Shown here piece by piece: positions 1 to 12,100 of a stretch of DNA of 64,000 nt; the stretch's first letter is position 1, and every line of letters starts with the position of its first letter. The DNA comes from Cannabis sativa (Eukaryota; Streptophyta; Magnoliopsida; Rosales; Cannabaceae): assembly GCF_029168945.1 (NCBI RefSeq), contig NC_083603.1:50850406-50914405 (forward strand), in the 5' to 3' direction. Below the pieces are notes generated by a model. The model was not told the DNA's origin. It saw only the letters and a list, made by a program, of their open reading frames with translations, and searched no databases. The translations under genes were made by a program, and so were the position numbers.

Positions 1-32
1 TGATAATGTATTATGAATGGAAACATGAGACT

Positions 33-290
33 TGTTGATGTTTTATGCCTTAAATAAAACTTAATTTTAATATAATCTTATTTTTCAATCAATAAAAATT
101 TGGGATAATTTTTTGCTATTATCTATTGCTTGATTTACATATTTATTTCATGATTAATCGTTTAACGTATAAATTCTGCTAAATCTCAAATATGTAGTTA
201 TTCACAATGATAGTATTGTCACCACAGTAAAAACTAACTGTGATTATATGTTTCAAACTATTTAATTTCCAAGATTTATCAGTGCACTGA
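33..290 (+). repeat. Left part of an old LTR copy, cut by a CACTA element
   Basis: From about position 33 this stretch aligns by eye with the start of the solo LTR at 12207-14100: both open TGTTG, then a TTTTATGCC block, an AATATAATC block and a TTTCATGATTA block. The alignment stops at 290, where a CACTA terminus begins, and resumes at 4930. It is clearly more diverged than the 12207 copy. This end carries no coding sequence. Confidence 0.7.
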
Positions 291-3200
291 CACTACTACA
301 ATATGGGCCTTTAGATGCTGTTTTTTCAACCCATTTTATAAAAAAGAAAGCTAAAGAGTGTGATAATACCCGCCTAGTTTAAAATTGGCATTTAGAGGCA
401 ATGTTTTAGTAAAAACCGTAGGTATAGAAATTAACTATACCCTATAGAGTCGGCTGTGGGTTGAAATTTTTTTAGGATTATTTACCGTCAGTTATTTCCT
501 AATAATCGACGTCATAGAGTTATATAAAAAAAAAAACCCTAAAGCTTTGTCTGGCACTTCGTCTTCTTCTTCTTCAGCATGAAACTAACTAGCCACCATA
601 GCAGAACCCAACTCATGACAAAACCCTCGCCAACCACCCCTTAAAAACCCTCTATCTCTCTCATTTCTACATTATTTTATTCCATTTTTCTTTTAAAATC
701 TTCTATTTTTAATACCTAATTTTATACACAAAAAAAAAAAATTGGTTTTTTTCTCCTATTTCGCTGTAACCGAACCTATTAAAAAAAATTGGTGGTATAA
801 TTCCGGTTACCGATTTTAGTGGAGAAAACGTTAAATCTCAACGTCCATTAAGGTATAAGTATGATTTCTATTCATTTTATTAATGTTACATTGTTTTGTT
901 TTCGTTTATGTAAATTTTTTTGGAATTTTTCCTTTTTGTTAACATTATGTTGTTGTGTGTGCATGGTGGCTGGATTTTTATTGCAATTAGTCGTCGAATT
1001 ACGCTTATAAGAAAAATATTTATTAACTTAATATATAATATATATATATATATATATGTATTTTGTATTTTATAGAATATATATTTATATATATGTATTG
1101 TGTGTATATATTGTGTATATTATTTATATAAATTTTGTAATTGTATTGTATATATTTTAAGTGATATATATGTATGCTTATACATATTGTGAATGCGAAT
1201 GAGATATGAGAGATTTAATTAGTTAAGAAATATAGTTTTTAAAATTGTATTAGTGTGAGATATAATTGATTATATATGTAATTTTTTCAAAAATTAATGT
1301 ATATAATTTAGAAATTAGTAATTTGTTACTCTTTTTTCATAGCTAGTAAGTAATAATTTGGTGTTCATCGAATTTTAACTTGTTATAGGTATATACATTT
1401 ACTAACTTTTTGTTATTATAATTAGTTAACAATGCATATTTAGTGGAGTTTGAACATCTTAAATATTCATCCATAGTGAACTAGGTTCTGTGATATATTA
1501 TACTGCACTCGGATGGGTGTAATAATATGCATGTTAAAAGACATCATTATGTCCGCATTAGAAGAACATGATTTGCAACAGTTGGCAAACGTCCCTGAAA
1601 AGCATCTTGAAATTGACTTAACGGATTGGTTGAAATTTGTTCAAAGTCGACTAACTCCTGAATTTCAGGTACTAATTATATTTGTACTAAGATAAACTTT
1701 TAGATACAAGTACTGGTAGCCAATGTATTTTTTTGGTATTGTAGGAACTGAGTAAGGTGCAAAGGGAACGTTCAGCAATAATTCAATCCAAACATCGAAG
1801 TAGTCGGAGTGAAATGGTGAATGTAAGGGAATATGTGGTAAGTAATTAATAATTTCTAATAATATACATCAAAATGTAATAGTATTCATTTAATTTTTAT
1901 AAAATAATATAAAAAAGAACCTTCAGGTTCAAGATCCCCCACGCCACCGTGTTTGGATCAAATTTTGGACCAAGAAAATGAAACTTGTCACTAATTACGA
2001 CAAGGAAATTGCCGAAAAAATAGTAAGTACATATTAATCGTTGATTAAGTACTAATAATGAGTTAATATAAATAAATCATATACTAATTGCTTGGATTTG
2101 TGCATTAGGCTCAACTAGAGGAGCAAGTTAGTCAAGGACAAGTTCAGGTCCATAGCCAAAATGACATTCTGACGCAGGCGCTCGGGACCACCAGAGCATC
2201 CTGGACGTGTCAATGCTACTAGGTATGCATGTACTTGAAAAAAGTTATTTCATTAGTTATACAAAATAAATTATAGCTAACTTTATTTATTGATTTGCAG
2301 GTTCTTTGCCAAGGCATCTAAAATGTTTGGTAGGAAGAAAAAGGAAGTTTTAAATGATGTGGCTCAGAAATAGAGGGAGATTGAGAAATTAAAAGCCGAA
2401 ATTAAATCCCTTAAACAGAAGAAAAATATTGTCGAATAAGAGCAAAATGAGGATGACGATGAGGAAGGACATGTGACTCATCAGGCATATGTTCCACAAC
2501 AATATGCTCAGGAGGATGAGGGTCAACCATAAAGTTATGCTCAGGAGTTTGTTTCCCTAAATGAGCCACCTCTCATGTACAATTTCCCTAAACAGAGGGT
2601 AGATAATCAGCTAGTATATCTCTACTCAGACAATATCAACAACATAGTGGCCCGAGCTTATCTGTGTGAACATGAGGGTCCAATCACAGTTCACACTAAA
2701 GACTACAATGATTCACATATCCATATTCTCATTTCAAAAATACTGCAAGAGGATGCTGAAATCCCAATCACAATTTAGGGGTGCAAATATAATAAGGAAG
2801 TAGCAAACATGTTCCTTCATTGGCCTAAATACCTAATTGCAACACCCGAGGTAACTTTTGTTATAAATTAATTATCAGTGATTAGTGGAGTTTGAATATT
2901 TTAAATATTCAACCATAGTAAAGTAGATTTTACGAATACATGTGTTGTGGTCAGATGGATGAATAATCAATTATTTTATCTATTTTGTTTGTTATTAGGC
3001 ATGTTTAAAATTTTAGGGGTGTTCAATTACAACCGTTATTTAGCTAAAAATTCAATATAATTATGATCAAATTTGATATATTATATGGTATTTTGTATAG
3101 GGTCCACTAGCTCAACTACTATCAAGACGTGATGTATCGAAGGGAAAAGATCACATGCCAAGCCAAAAAGGCGGTGTTGATCAAGTAGATGAATTATTCA

Positions 3201-4929
3201 CACCAGAGATCATGCCACTAATACCTAAGTCACTTAAATGGATAGTTGAATAATTTTTGAGAGTCAAGGATAAACGTGACATCATCCCGATTCGGGTACC
3301 CCAACGATTTATAGCACCTCGTACCCAGATCACGTTATCTGGAGAAGATTTACAACAGGTGGCGTTGTGTGACTTCATCGACAACCAGGGAATGCTTTTT
3401 GAAATGATGTATACTCTTCTTTAATCTGATTATCCTTATATATCACATTCTACTGAAATTATTATAAAACACTAAATATTTAATAATTTAATGCAGGCAC
3501 ATCTAGAAGAGCTTAAATGATTTGAGATGATTTTCAAGTTTTACGAGCAAGAACTTCTCCCTGTTAACAATATCAACGATTTAGAGAAGGAAGACTCTTT
3601 GACAATGCATCAAAAGGATTAGCTCATTAGTTATCATCGATGAATAACCAACACCAAATGTTCTTTATTCCCTAGAATATCATGTAAACACTATTTAATT
3701 TTTTATTGCTCATTATTTTCTATATTATAACGTAAAATTAAATTTACGAGGTCTTACATACATCCCAATATAATTTTTTAGTGTGCATTAGATGCTAGAG
3801 CTCGTTACACCAGGGAAAACTATCCATTTAGACCCTATACATGACCACAAACTTCCTCCACAAATTAATGTAATGTTGGAAAGGTAATAATTTAATTACT
3901 CTTTATGCAATACATCTTTTAATTAACTAAGTTATATATATTTATATTAATGAATTGAAATGTTAATATAATTTTTAAAACAGAGCATACGAGATTTATA
4001 AGGGCATCAAATGCGTATCTTAGGCCATGGCTAAGAATTTCACTAGCAAATTATCCAAGACAACCTAAAAACTAAGAATGTGATTTTTATGTTTTGAAAT
4101 ACATGACTGACATCGTCGCACGTGCAAACCCTAACCGCTATATACACGATCGAAAAGCTGTAAGTTTTAATTATTAATTATCGTATTTATTATGTTAACA
4201 AATAATAACATATATATATAAACTAATATAAATTTTTATTTCTTTTTATACTTTGGGGAAAAGAAGACATACAATCTAAAAACTGAATTGTTATCATTAA
4301 AACGACAGTAGATACAATGATTGTTGGCGGTGATTCACGAAGGCTTGGACGATTGATGTTGAAATGTATAAGAATTTTTCTTCTCTAGCTTATTTTTTTA
4401 GGTTAACTTGTAATTAGATTTATTAACTTGTTAACACTTGGACTAATTTTAAAATATTCGTGTAATATAATTGTAATTTTTTTTAATTGCTTCTATAAAA
4501 TAATTTAATTATATTGGCTAATCATAAAATTAATTTAAATAATATTTAATTTAGCTTTCAAAAAGATAAATATTAAATATTAAATAATATTATTATAAAT
4601 TAATAAATATATAATCAAATAAATTAAATTTCTGAAATAATAATAGATTTTAAACTGAAAAAAATTAAGTATTACGGGTTTGGCGTCAGTTTTTAAGGTT
4701 TCAACGTCGATTATTAGTGCATATGGCGTCATTTATTTATATATAATTGACGCCATAGAGTATATATGGCATCGGTTATTATGAAATAACTGACGTCATA
4801 GGGTACACTTTAGCGTCAGTTGTTTTTAATCCTATAGCGTTGCCTGGATCAACGTCGATAGCGAAATTTACCAAAACTGACACTGAAAGGCCTTGAAAAC
4901 CCCCTCTAAAGCCCATGTTTTTAGTAGTG
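291..4929 (+). mobile_element. CACTA (En/Spm-like) DNA transposon, about 4.6 kb, transposase absent
   Basis: The left end reads CACTACTACAATATGGGC and the right end reads GCCCATGTTTTTAGTAGTG, an inverted pair typical of CACTA ends. Flanking triplets are TGA on the left and TGG on the right, close to the expected 3-bp target duplication. Subterminal regions (about 405-515 and 4679-4880) repeat short motifs such as GGCGTCAGT and GACGCCATAGAG in both orientations, as expected for transposase-binding arrays. The host LTR sequence is continuous across the two ends (33-290 and 4930 onward), which confirms the boundaries. The interior holds a decayed accessory gene and no TNP2-type transposase that I can recognise, so it is probably non-autonomous. 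Confidence 0.85.
1513..4335 (+). pseudogene. Decayed CACTA accessory gene: TNPA-like region plus Ulp1-like cysteine protease tail
   Basis: Exon-like pieces lie at about 1513-1668, 1745-1840, 1928-2023, 2109-2220, 2301-2840, 3100-3420, 3498-3620 and 3960-4335, separated by AT-rich intron-like stretches. Around 2160-2220 there is a frame-shifted version of the LTQALGTPEHPGRV-type block common in plant En/Spm accessory proteins. A lysine/glutamate-rich coiled-coil stretch follows at 2320-2440. Near 4060-4160 the frame reads ECDFYVLKYM, resembling the catalytic-cysteine region of Ulp1 (C48) proteases, although the glycine usual after the cysteine is aspartate here. In-frame stops (for example near 2370, 2440, 2530 and 4070) and frame changes make it a pseudogene. 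Domain assignment rests on remembered family patterns. Confidence 0.65.
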
Positions 4930-5530
4930 TGGATTACACTGATGTGATAATCATCGATGTGATTTACTTACATTTACATAAGTAGAATGTCTTTTCTAGG
5001 TCATTAGCAAAGTAAACTTTTATCAAGTGTATAGAATTTACATTGAGCTGGACTAATATTGATAGTTGAAAAAATATCATAAGCTTACTTTATATGTTTT
5101 CTAGGTCAATATCATTTGGTTGATTTTAGATCATTTTGATCTCAATTCTACAAAAAATAGCTACTTTTAGTCACAACATAAATTTTTTATGATTAAATGT
5201 AACTTTTAGTCATAACAAAATATTACGTACTTGAGACTAAAACATAACATTTGGTTATAAGTTGTCACTAATTTAGTTTTAGCAACAATAAGTATTGTGA
5301 CTAAAAACACATTTAGTTACAACAAATTGTAATTTTCGTGACTATACATTTAGCTACGGACCTTTTAGTCACAACATAAGAATGATATTTTATAATTAGT
5401 CACAATTTTTTAATTTTAGTAGCAAATTTTATTGTGACTAAAAATAAAAATTTTTGTAGTGTAAAATGATTAAGCTTTAAACTAATTGAATTACTTGAGT
5501 TCTTTAATTTGTTCGTAGCTTACTCATCAG
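4930..5530 (+). repeat. Right part of the old LTR copy
   Basis: Continues the alignment with the 12207-14100 LTR after the CACTA insertion: an ACTGATATGATAAT-like block, a TTTACTTGCATTT-like block, a CAATATC block and a GATTTTAGATCA block match in order. The MITE at 5148-5461 interrupts it, after which weak similarity continues to about 5530 and then ends. No target duplication is visible for this copy, so it is truncated on the right. Confidence 0.6.
5148..5461. mobile_element. MITE with CTACAAAAA-type inverted ends
   Basis: The left end starts CTACAAAAAATAGC and is followed by TTTTAGTCACAAC. The right end, read on the other strand, starts CACTACAAAAATTTTTA and is followed by TTTTAGTCACAATAAA. 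The interior repeats TTTAGTCACAA-like words in both orientations. About 310 bp long with no open frame. It sits inside the old LTR copy, so it is younger than that LTR. The superfamily is not certain. Confidence 0.6.
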
Positions 5531-7876
5531 TCTAGCTAAAACATAGTTATTTTCATGTATGCACACATGCTTACGTTGAAGGAGAGTGGTTCCACAAGTG
5601 ATGGAATTGGAACCTACTGGTTTTTTCCCTGCAGAATTTTGGTATCAGCTTAAATTAATTACTTTGATTTTTAATGAGCAGTTTCTATGTAGTATAAATG
5701 TGTGTTAGACTCCTTACCTTTTGATGTTTTGATAATACAAAAAAAGTATAGATGACTTAGGCAGACTCAGCATGTACATCTCAAACTATTATTGTACTTT
5801 TACTTGGAATTACTTATAAAAATAAATAGAAACCCAAGTACTATGATTCTCTTCTTTGTATGTAGATTGGGATCCCAACCATTGCGAGGAGCTCATTGAT
5901 TCATGGTGGATGCTGACATGAAATAAGTCAATAAGGCCTTATATGGGACAACCTTCCACCGGCTCGCTCAATATATTATCAATGGATATATAATAGAGTA
6001 GGAACAACAATTGAAATGGTAAGACTATCAAAAAAATCAATCCATATATATATTCTAATGATTACTATTTACCTGGATGAGTTACTAGAGAGAGATATTG
6101 GGATGGAGTTAGGTCAAGATTTTAAATTCAGTAAATTTCTCGTTGTATACAAATTTGTGCCCTGACAGAAGGCTATTATTGACTGTGGTGATTTTACAAT
6201 AAAGTTCATGGAATAATTTTCAATAGATGTCCAGGTGTAATGTCAGCTAGTGTTGTAAATATGGTGTTAGGTTTTTTGATACGTCACAAAATTGGTACGA
6301 GCTCAAGAGCACGAGCACGACCTAACACAAAAAAAATATATATTTAGGCACGACACAATATGAAAAAATATGAGCTAAATCAAGGCACAACAAACCCAAA
6401 AGTTAGAATAGATTAACGCAAAAGCACGACACATTAAAAACACTAATATTTTGATAATAATAACAATGATAAATATTTATTTTATCAATTAAAATGATAT
6501 TAATATTCAAATTCTAATAATAATAATTATTATTTTTATATGATTGTGTATAACTATTGTTGATAAAATATGTCAAAGTAACCAAAACTATAAAATACAC
6601 ATAAATTTTAGTAATTATACCTCATCAATTTGCAATAAAAATGCAAAAATATAGAGCAAAAATTTGAGCCCGTATAAGAAAATAGGTTGGTCTATTTCAA
6701 AAAAAAAAAAAAACCCAGGAGTACAGCCCAATAAACGCGTGACACAAAACTGAGCACGACATGAAACTATCGGGTATGCGGATCGTCTCGGGCCTACTCT
6801 ATAAAATTTTTGCATAGCACGACACCATAATTTTATATGACACAACACGAAAACTCTTAGATGAATTCTACTATTGTTGAGCAAAGTTTGAGCTTTAAAA
6901 CTCAAACCTAGCTCAAACCCAACTATAGCCACAACAATCACTCACTAACAGCTCAAACAAACTCAAAACTACTACAAAAAACAATTTCTAAACATACCAA
7001 GCTCGAACAGAAACTACAACCTAAAATTACATATTTAAACCTAGTTTCTCATCAAGAAAAATTCAAAGAGAAGAAGGGTCTAGGGCTTACCTTGGGTTTC
7101 TTTTTACTATACACCTGAAATCCTTGTTGAAATCCTCTTATTTTGCTCTGAAAAGGATGAAAAACTTAGATTTTCCTTTGGGTTTTCCTTGGTCCGAAGC
7201 TAGAGAGAAAGAGAAGAAGTGGTGGCTTTTTTGTTTAATGTTTATCCTCAAAACCTTTTGTTTTATTCAGCTGAATAAATCTAAGAAAACACTTAAGGAT
7301 TTTACTGAAAAATATACTAACTCAATGTTAACTTAAGTGGTTGTTCAAAAAAAAAAAGGATAACTTAGGTGGTAATTTACCAAAATGCTCTTTTCTTAGT
7401 ACTTAAGCAATTTAAATATCTATGGGTAAAATGGTCAAAAATTATAATTCGAATAATACTGTCATTCTAAATGTCTAACTAACTTTCCCCTCTTATTCTA
7501 AGATACAATTAAACGCATCCAAGTTACTCTATATTGCAAATTGTCGTATTCTACGACTACTGAGCATAATACATGAAAATCGTAAAATTTTGTATAGTAT
7601 ATATATTACATCTAGAATTCAAATATATCTCTATAATTGAGAAATCATTTACCTAAGGCCTATTTCTGACTATAAGCCCTAATTTCTACTTAGAAGCACA
7701 TAATCACATAACAATTAAATCTCTTATGATTAAACTATGCAGTCATTACAAGGATTATTCAAAATCAATTATTTTCTCTACATAGTTGATCAAGCTATAT
7801 TTCTTTATTTGAAATCAAGTTTGAATAAATCTATACCTTTGTTAATTTTAATATTATTATGTATATAATTAAATAA
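5531..7876. other. Non-genic stretch with a degenerate GCACGAC-rich repeat
   Basis: No supportable gene. Between about 6290 and 6850 the words GCACGAC, ACACGA and GACACAA recur on an AT-rich background, resembling the subterminal parts of degenerate plant DNA transposons, but I could not pair the ends. A TTGGTATCAG word near 5639 resembles a tRNA-Met primer-binding site but has no LTR beside it. Open frames here are short and lack recognisable domains. Confidence 0.4.
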
Positions 7877-8259
7877 AAGAGTAAATAGCGGTATAAGTAC
7901 TCAAAGTCTTAAGTTTGTAAGCGGCATAAACCCAATGTTTATTTTTAGCGGCATAAGTACCCAATGTTTGTAAAACTATAATTTCCTCCAGTTTTGTCAG
8001 TACAAAATCTGTTTTGAATATATTAAAGGAACATTTGGAAGTAACTAATACTACATGTTTATGTCTAGACCAAATGATCAAGAATCTGGACCTTATATGT
8101 GTGTGGCCTATTTAAGAAAAAAATAGAGCTTGCACTAACAAAATTAGAGAAAATTAACAGTTTTACAAACATTAGGTACTTATGCCGCTAAAAATAAACA
8201 TTGAGATTATGCCACTTACAAACTTAAAACTTTGAGTACTTATGCCACTATTTACCCTT
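7877..8259. mobile_element. Mutator-like MITE with about 100-bp inverted repeats
   Basis: About 100 bp at the left (AAGAGTAAATAGCGGTATAA onward) is repeated in inverted form at the right end (AAGGGTAAATAGTGGCATAA on the other strand), with blocks such as TTAGCGGCATAAGTACC conserved in both arms. The flanks AATTAAATAA and AATTAAAATA look like an imperfect 9-10 bp target duplication. Long inverted repeats with a duplication of this size fit Mutator-like MITEs. No coding capacity. The transcript would fold into a long hairpin. Confidence 0.7.
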
Positions 8260-8294
8260 AATTAAAATATGAACTTTTTAAAATTAGGTTTGAA

Positions 8295-8740
8295 CAACAT
8301 CAAATGTGTGTGAAGAAATTTTTTGAGTATTGCTTGATTTGGAGAAATTGAAGTCTGTTGATGAAGATAGTTTGAAGAGTTTTTGCTCCAATTTTACAAA
8401 CTTAATGAACTGCCTTGACATTTCAAACCTTGACGATGATGATCTATATCAAGAGTTGTGCATGCTATGTCATAACATACAAAAAGAAACAAAAAAAAAG
8501 GCTATTGATGTGTTGAATTATATGAAAGAAGTAGATGGTAGTTACTCTAACACTTGAATCATTTATAGGATTCTACTGTCAATTCCAGTTACAATTTCTC
8601 ATGCAAAAATGAGCTTTTTGAAGTTGAAATTGATTTTATGTTCGACCAACTATGTCACACGATAGATTAAGCAATTTGGCTATGTTATCTATTGAAAAGA
8701 ATTTATTGGGAAAACTTAATTATATAAATTTAATTGGTAT
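8295..8740 (+). pseudogene. hAT (zinc-finger MYM-like) transposase, C-terminal fragment
   Basis: The 8330-8557 frame gives a C-terminal segment like that of plant hAT/ZMYM1-like proteins: KSFCSNFTNLMNCLDIS, an acidic DDDDLYQEL block, then VLNYMKEVDGSYSNT. After a stop at about 8555 the similarity continues as YRILLSIPVTISHAKMSFLK and, in another frame, a NYV..IKQFGYVIY-like block, matching the hAT dimerisation region that follows this segment in intact proteins. The N-terminal two thirds and the DDE catalytic residues are missing. With one stop and at least one frame change it is a relic. Confidence 0.65.
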
Positions 8741-8902
8741 ATTTGTATCGAAAAATGAAAATTTATGTAATTAATTTACGTGGAATTCTGTTGAAGGTGA
8801 ATTTTTTCTTATCTTAAAAAATAAATAAATAAAAAAGCCCATAATTTTACCTTACTTGGGCCCCATTTTCCCATGTATGACCCTGATTCAGTCCTCACAG
8901 TC

Positions 8903-9110
8903 TGTAAGAGTTGAAGCAGAGAAAGAGAGAAAGAAACAGAGAAGAAAAAATGAAAGGAAAAGCTCAATCTTAGATGTGAGCTGATATTGTATTTATAGAT
9001 GTACTGTTACATTGGTTACAGAGGGCAAAAGAAACATGTAACTGAAATGTGTAACTAACTAACTGTAACAGAAGGAATAATAACTAACTAAACCATAACG
9101 AACTCTAACA
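8903..9110 (-). repeat. Copia A 3' LTR
   Basis: 208 bp, TG...CA ends, immediately preceded by target duplication CAGTC. A TATA-like TATAAATA lies on the minus strand near 8990-9000. It is followed at 9111 by the C-run that is the polypurine tract on the minus strand. Confidence 0.92.
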
Positions 9111-9122
9111 CCCCCCCTCAAG

Positions 9123-12100
9123 TTATACTTTGAGAGTTAACTTGTCTCTGAACTTGGCAAAAGGAAGTTGAGGAAATGGTTTAGTCAATATATCAGTTGT
9201 TTGGTGATCAGTTGAGATGTGCCGAATGTCAAGTGTGTGATCAAGAACTTTGTCTCTGATAAAGTGAAGATCCACTTCTATGTGCTTGGTTCGTTGATGA
9301 AAAATAGGATTCGAGGCAAGAGAGGTGGCACCTAAGTTGTCACACCAAAGTACGGGGCAGGAGTGAAGTTGAATTCGGAGTTCATTAAAAAGAGACTGAA
9401 TCCATACAAGTTCGGTAGTGGCAAGAGCAATGGCTCGATACTCCGATTCAGTACTTGAGCGTGCCACCACTGTTTGTTTTCGGGAACTCCACATTATAAG
9501 GTTGCCACCAAGGTAAACACAATAGCCAGAGGTGGATCTTCGGTCGTCTATAGAACTTGCCCAATCAGCGTCTGTATAGGCAGTGAGTTGAAGAGTGGCA
9601 GCTGGTCTGAAGTGAAGGCCATAGTCTATGGTGCCTACCAAATATCGAAGAAGCCCTTTTGAAGCAAGCCAGTGATCATTTGTGGGACTCTTGAGATACT
9701 GGGACAATTTATTAACTGCAAAGGAGATATCTGGTCGTGTGAGGGTCAGATATTGAAGGGCACCAATAACACTGCGATAAAGAGTTGGGTTGTCCATTGG
9801 AGTGCCTTGGGTGGCACTTAACTTCGTGTTTGGACACATGGGAGTAGGGGTTAAGGCTGCTGCATCCATGTTGGTGCGAGCTAGTAAGTCAGATGCATAT
9901 TTAGCTTGAGTGAGATAGATGCTAGACTGATTTCTTGTGACTTCAAAACCCAAAAAATACCTCACTGGACCGAGATTCTTTAAGGCAAATTGCTGATGTA
10001 ATTGAGAAATAAGTTGATTAATAAACTGAACATCTTCTCCCGTTAATAGGATATCATCAACATAGATTAAGAGGAGAGTAAGTTTGCCATTCTTTTGTAG
10101 AAAAAATAGAGAATTACCGGCCTTTGAATTATAGAATCCCCATTGTTGAAGTGAGTGTTTGAGCTTATCAAACCAAGCTCGGGGGGCCTGTTTTGAGCCA
10201 TAGATGGCTTTGTGGAGCTTGCAAACATGAGTGGGATGATTTGGATCTTTGAATCCTGCCGGTTGAGCCATATAAACACACTCTTGAAGATCCCCATTTC
10301 AGAAAGCATTGTTAATATCGATGTGTTGGATTGGCCAGTTGTGAGTGGCTGCTAGAGAGAAGATTATTCGTATAGTACATGGCTTGATGACGGGACTAAA
10401 AGTCTCAAAGTAATCAAGACCAGGAGTTTGTTGGAATCCTTTGGCAACAAGCCTATATTTGTATCTGTTGATAGTGTTGTCCGGGTTATATTTAATCCAA
10501 TGAACCCACTTGTTGTCAAGAACTGTCATCCCATCTTGAAAAGGAACAAGTGTCCAAGTCTTGTTCTAGACAAGAGCAAATATCTCAGATTGCATAGCAC
10601 CAAACCATAAAGGATCTTGGAGGGCAGCTTTGAGTGTCTTAGGTTCAAGACTGATATTGGAGGATGCTGTAAGAGCTTTGGGCTTATGTATGCCGGCTTT
10701 GGCTCTTGTGATCATGGCATGGTTATTGACAGGTTGAGAGATAATAGAGGGTTGAGTGTGTATGTTGTTACTTGCTTGAATGATTGGTTCGGGTTCATGG
10801 TCATTTGGTGATGGTGATTGGTTCGGGTTGTTGGTAGTAGGCATGGGAGTGTTGGATTGAGTATTTGCATTTGATGTTGGGGTAATAGGAGTTGGTACAG
10901 GGGCTGGTGGTATAGGTACATGGAAGGCATGAGACTGATTTGCTGATGGTATTAGTGGAGCAGCAGTTGGTTTGGGAAAGAGGGTATTATAAGGGAAGGT
11001 TTGTTCATCAAACTTGACCGTTCTAGCTATATAGACTCTGCCCGAGGGATGCATACACTTGTATCCTTTGTGGCTTAGACTATAACCAAGAAATAAGCAA
11101 TGAGCAGTGCGAAAAGCAAGTTTGTGTTGCTGGTATGGCCGAAGTAAAGGGTAACAAGAGCATCCAAAGGTTTTGAGAAAGGCATAGTCGGGTTTCTGTT
11201 TAAACAACACCTCAAATGGATTTTGAAATTGTAAAACCGGAGTAGGGAGTCTATTTATTGTGTAAGCAGCTGTAGTGAAAGCATCCCACCAATGTGTTAA
11301 GGGCATTTGAGCTTGAGCCAAGTAGGAAAGGCCCATATCGACAACATGTCGATGTTTCCTTTCAGCCCGTCCCTGCTGCTGGTGCGTATGAGGACACGGG
11401 TGTCTGAATGTGATGCCCAAGGGCGCAAGTATAGATTGCAAAGGCCTGTATTCACCACCCCAATCAGACTGTATAGCTTGGATGTGTGTGGTAAATTGCA
11501 ACTCAACATAAGACTTAAATTGTCTAAAAATCAGTGGCACTTCAAATTTATTTCTCATTGGATAAATCCAAGTAAATTTGGAAAAGTCATCAATAAAGCT
11601 AACATAATATCGGAATCCTTCCATTGAACTGTAAAAAGATGGTCCCCATACATCTGTATGCTCAAGTTGAAAACAAGCTGTAGTTTTTGGAATGGAACTA
11701 CTGAAATGCATACTATGTAATTTGCCATATTGACATGCTTTACGAAATGGAAGAGAGTTACATTTAGTGGATGAATGTAGACTGTTGAGAACATTTTTAA
11801 CTATTCTTGAGGATGCATGACCCAATCGATGATGCCACACTTGAGCTTCTGTAAAAGTTGTAGAGGTATTTTCTTGAGTGCAACTGTATGCAGCAGGGAG
11901 AGGAAGAAGGCCTTTGCTGAATTTTGTAGATGTAGCACTCGACTGAGAAAGATCAAGGTGATAAAGGCCATGTTTAAGATGGCCCCGCAGAAGTGCTTGG
12001 CCCGAAATCTTGTCCTTGATAATACATGCATTAGAATCAAAGAGAAAGATTATATTATTATCTGTGGTGAGTTTGGAAATACTTAATAAATTCTTTGTGA

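Noticed and set aside
5580..5700. TTGGTATCAG word near 5639 as an LTR primer-binding site
   Set aside because: No LTR, polypurine tract or coding remnant of a retrotransposon adjoins it; short chance match.
6615..6941. Minus-strand 108-codon open frame
   Set aside because: Low-complexity and hydrophobic with a homopolymer phenylalanine run; lies in a GCACGAC-rich repeat and matches no family I know.
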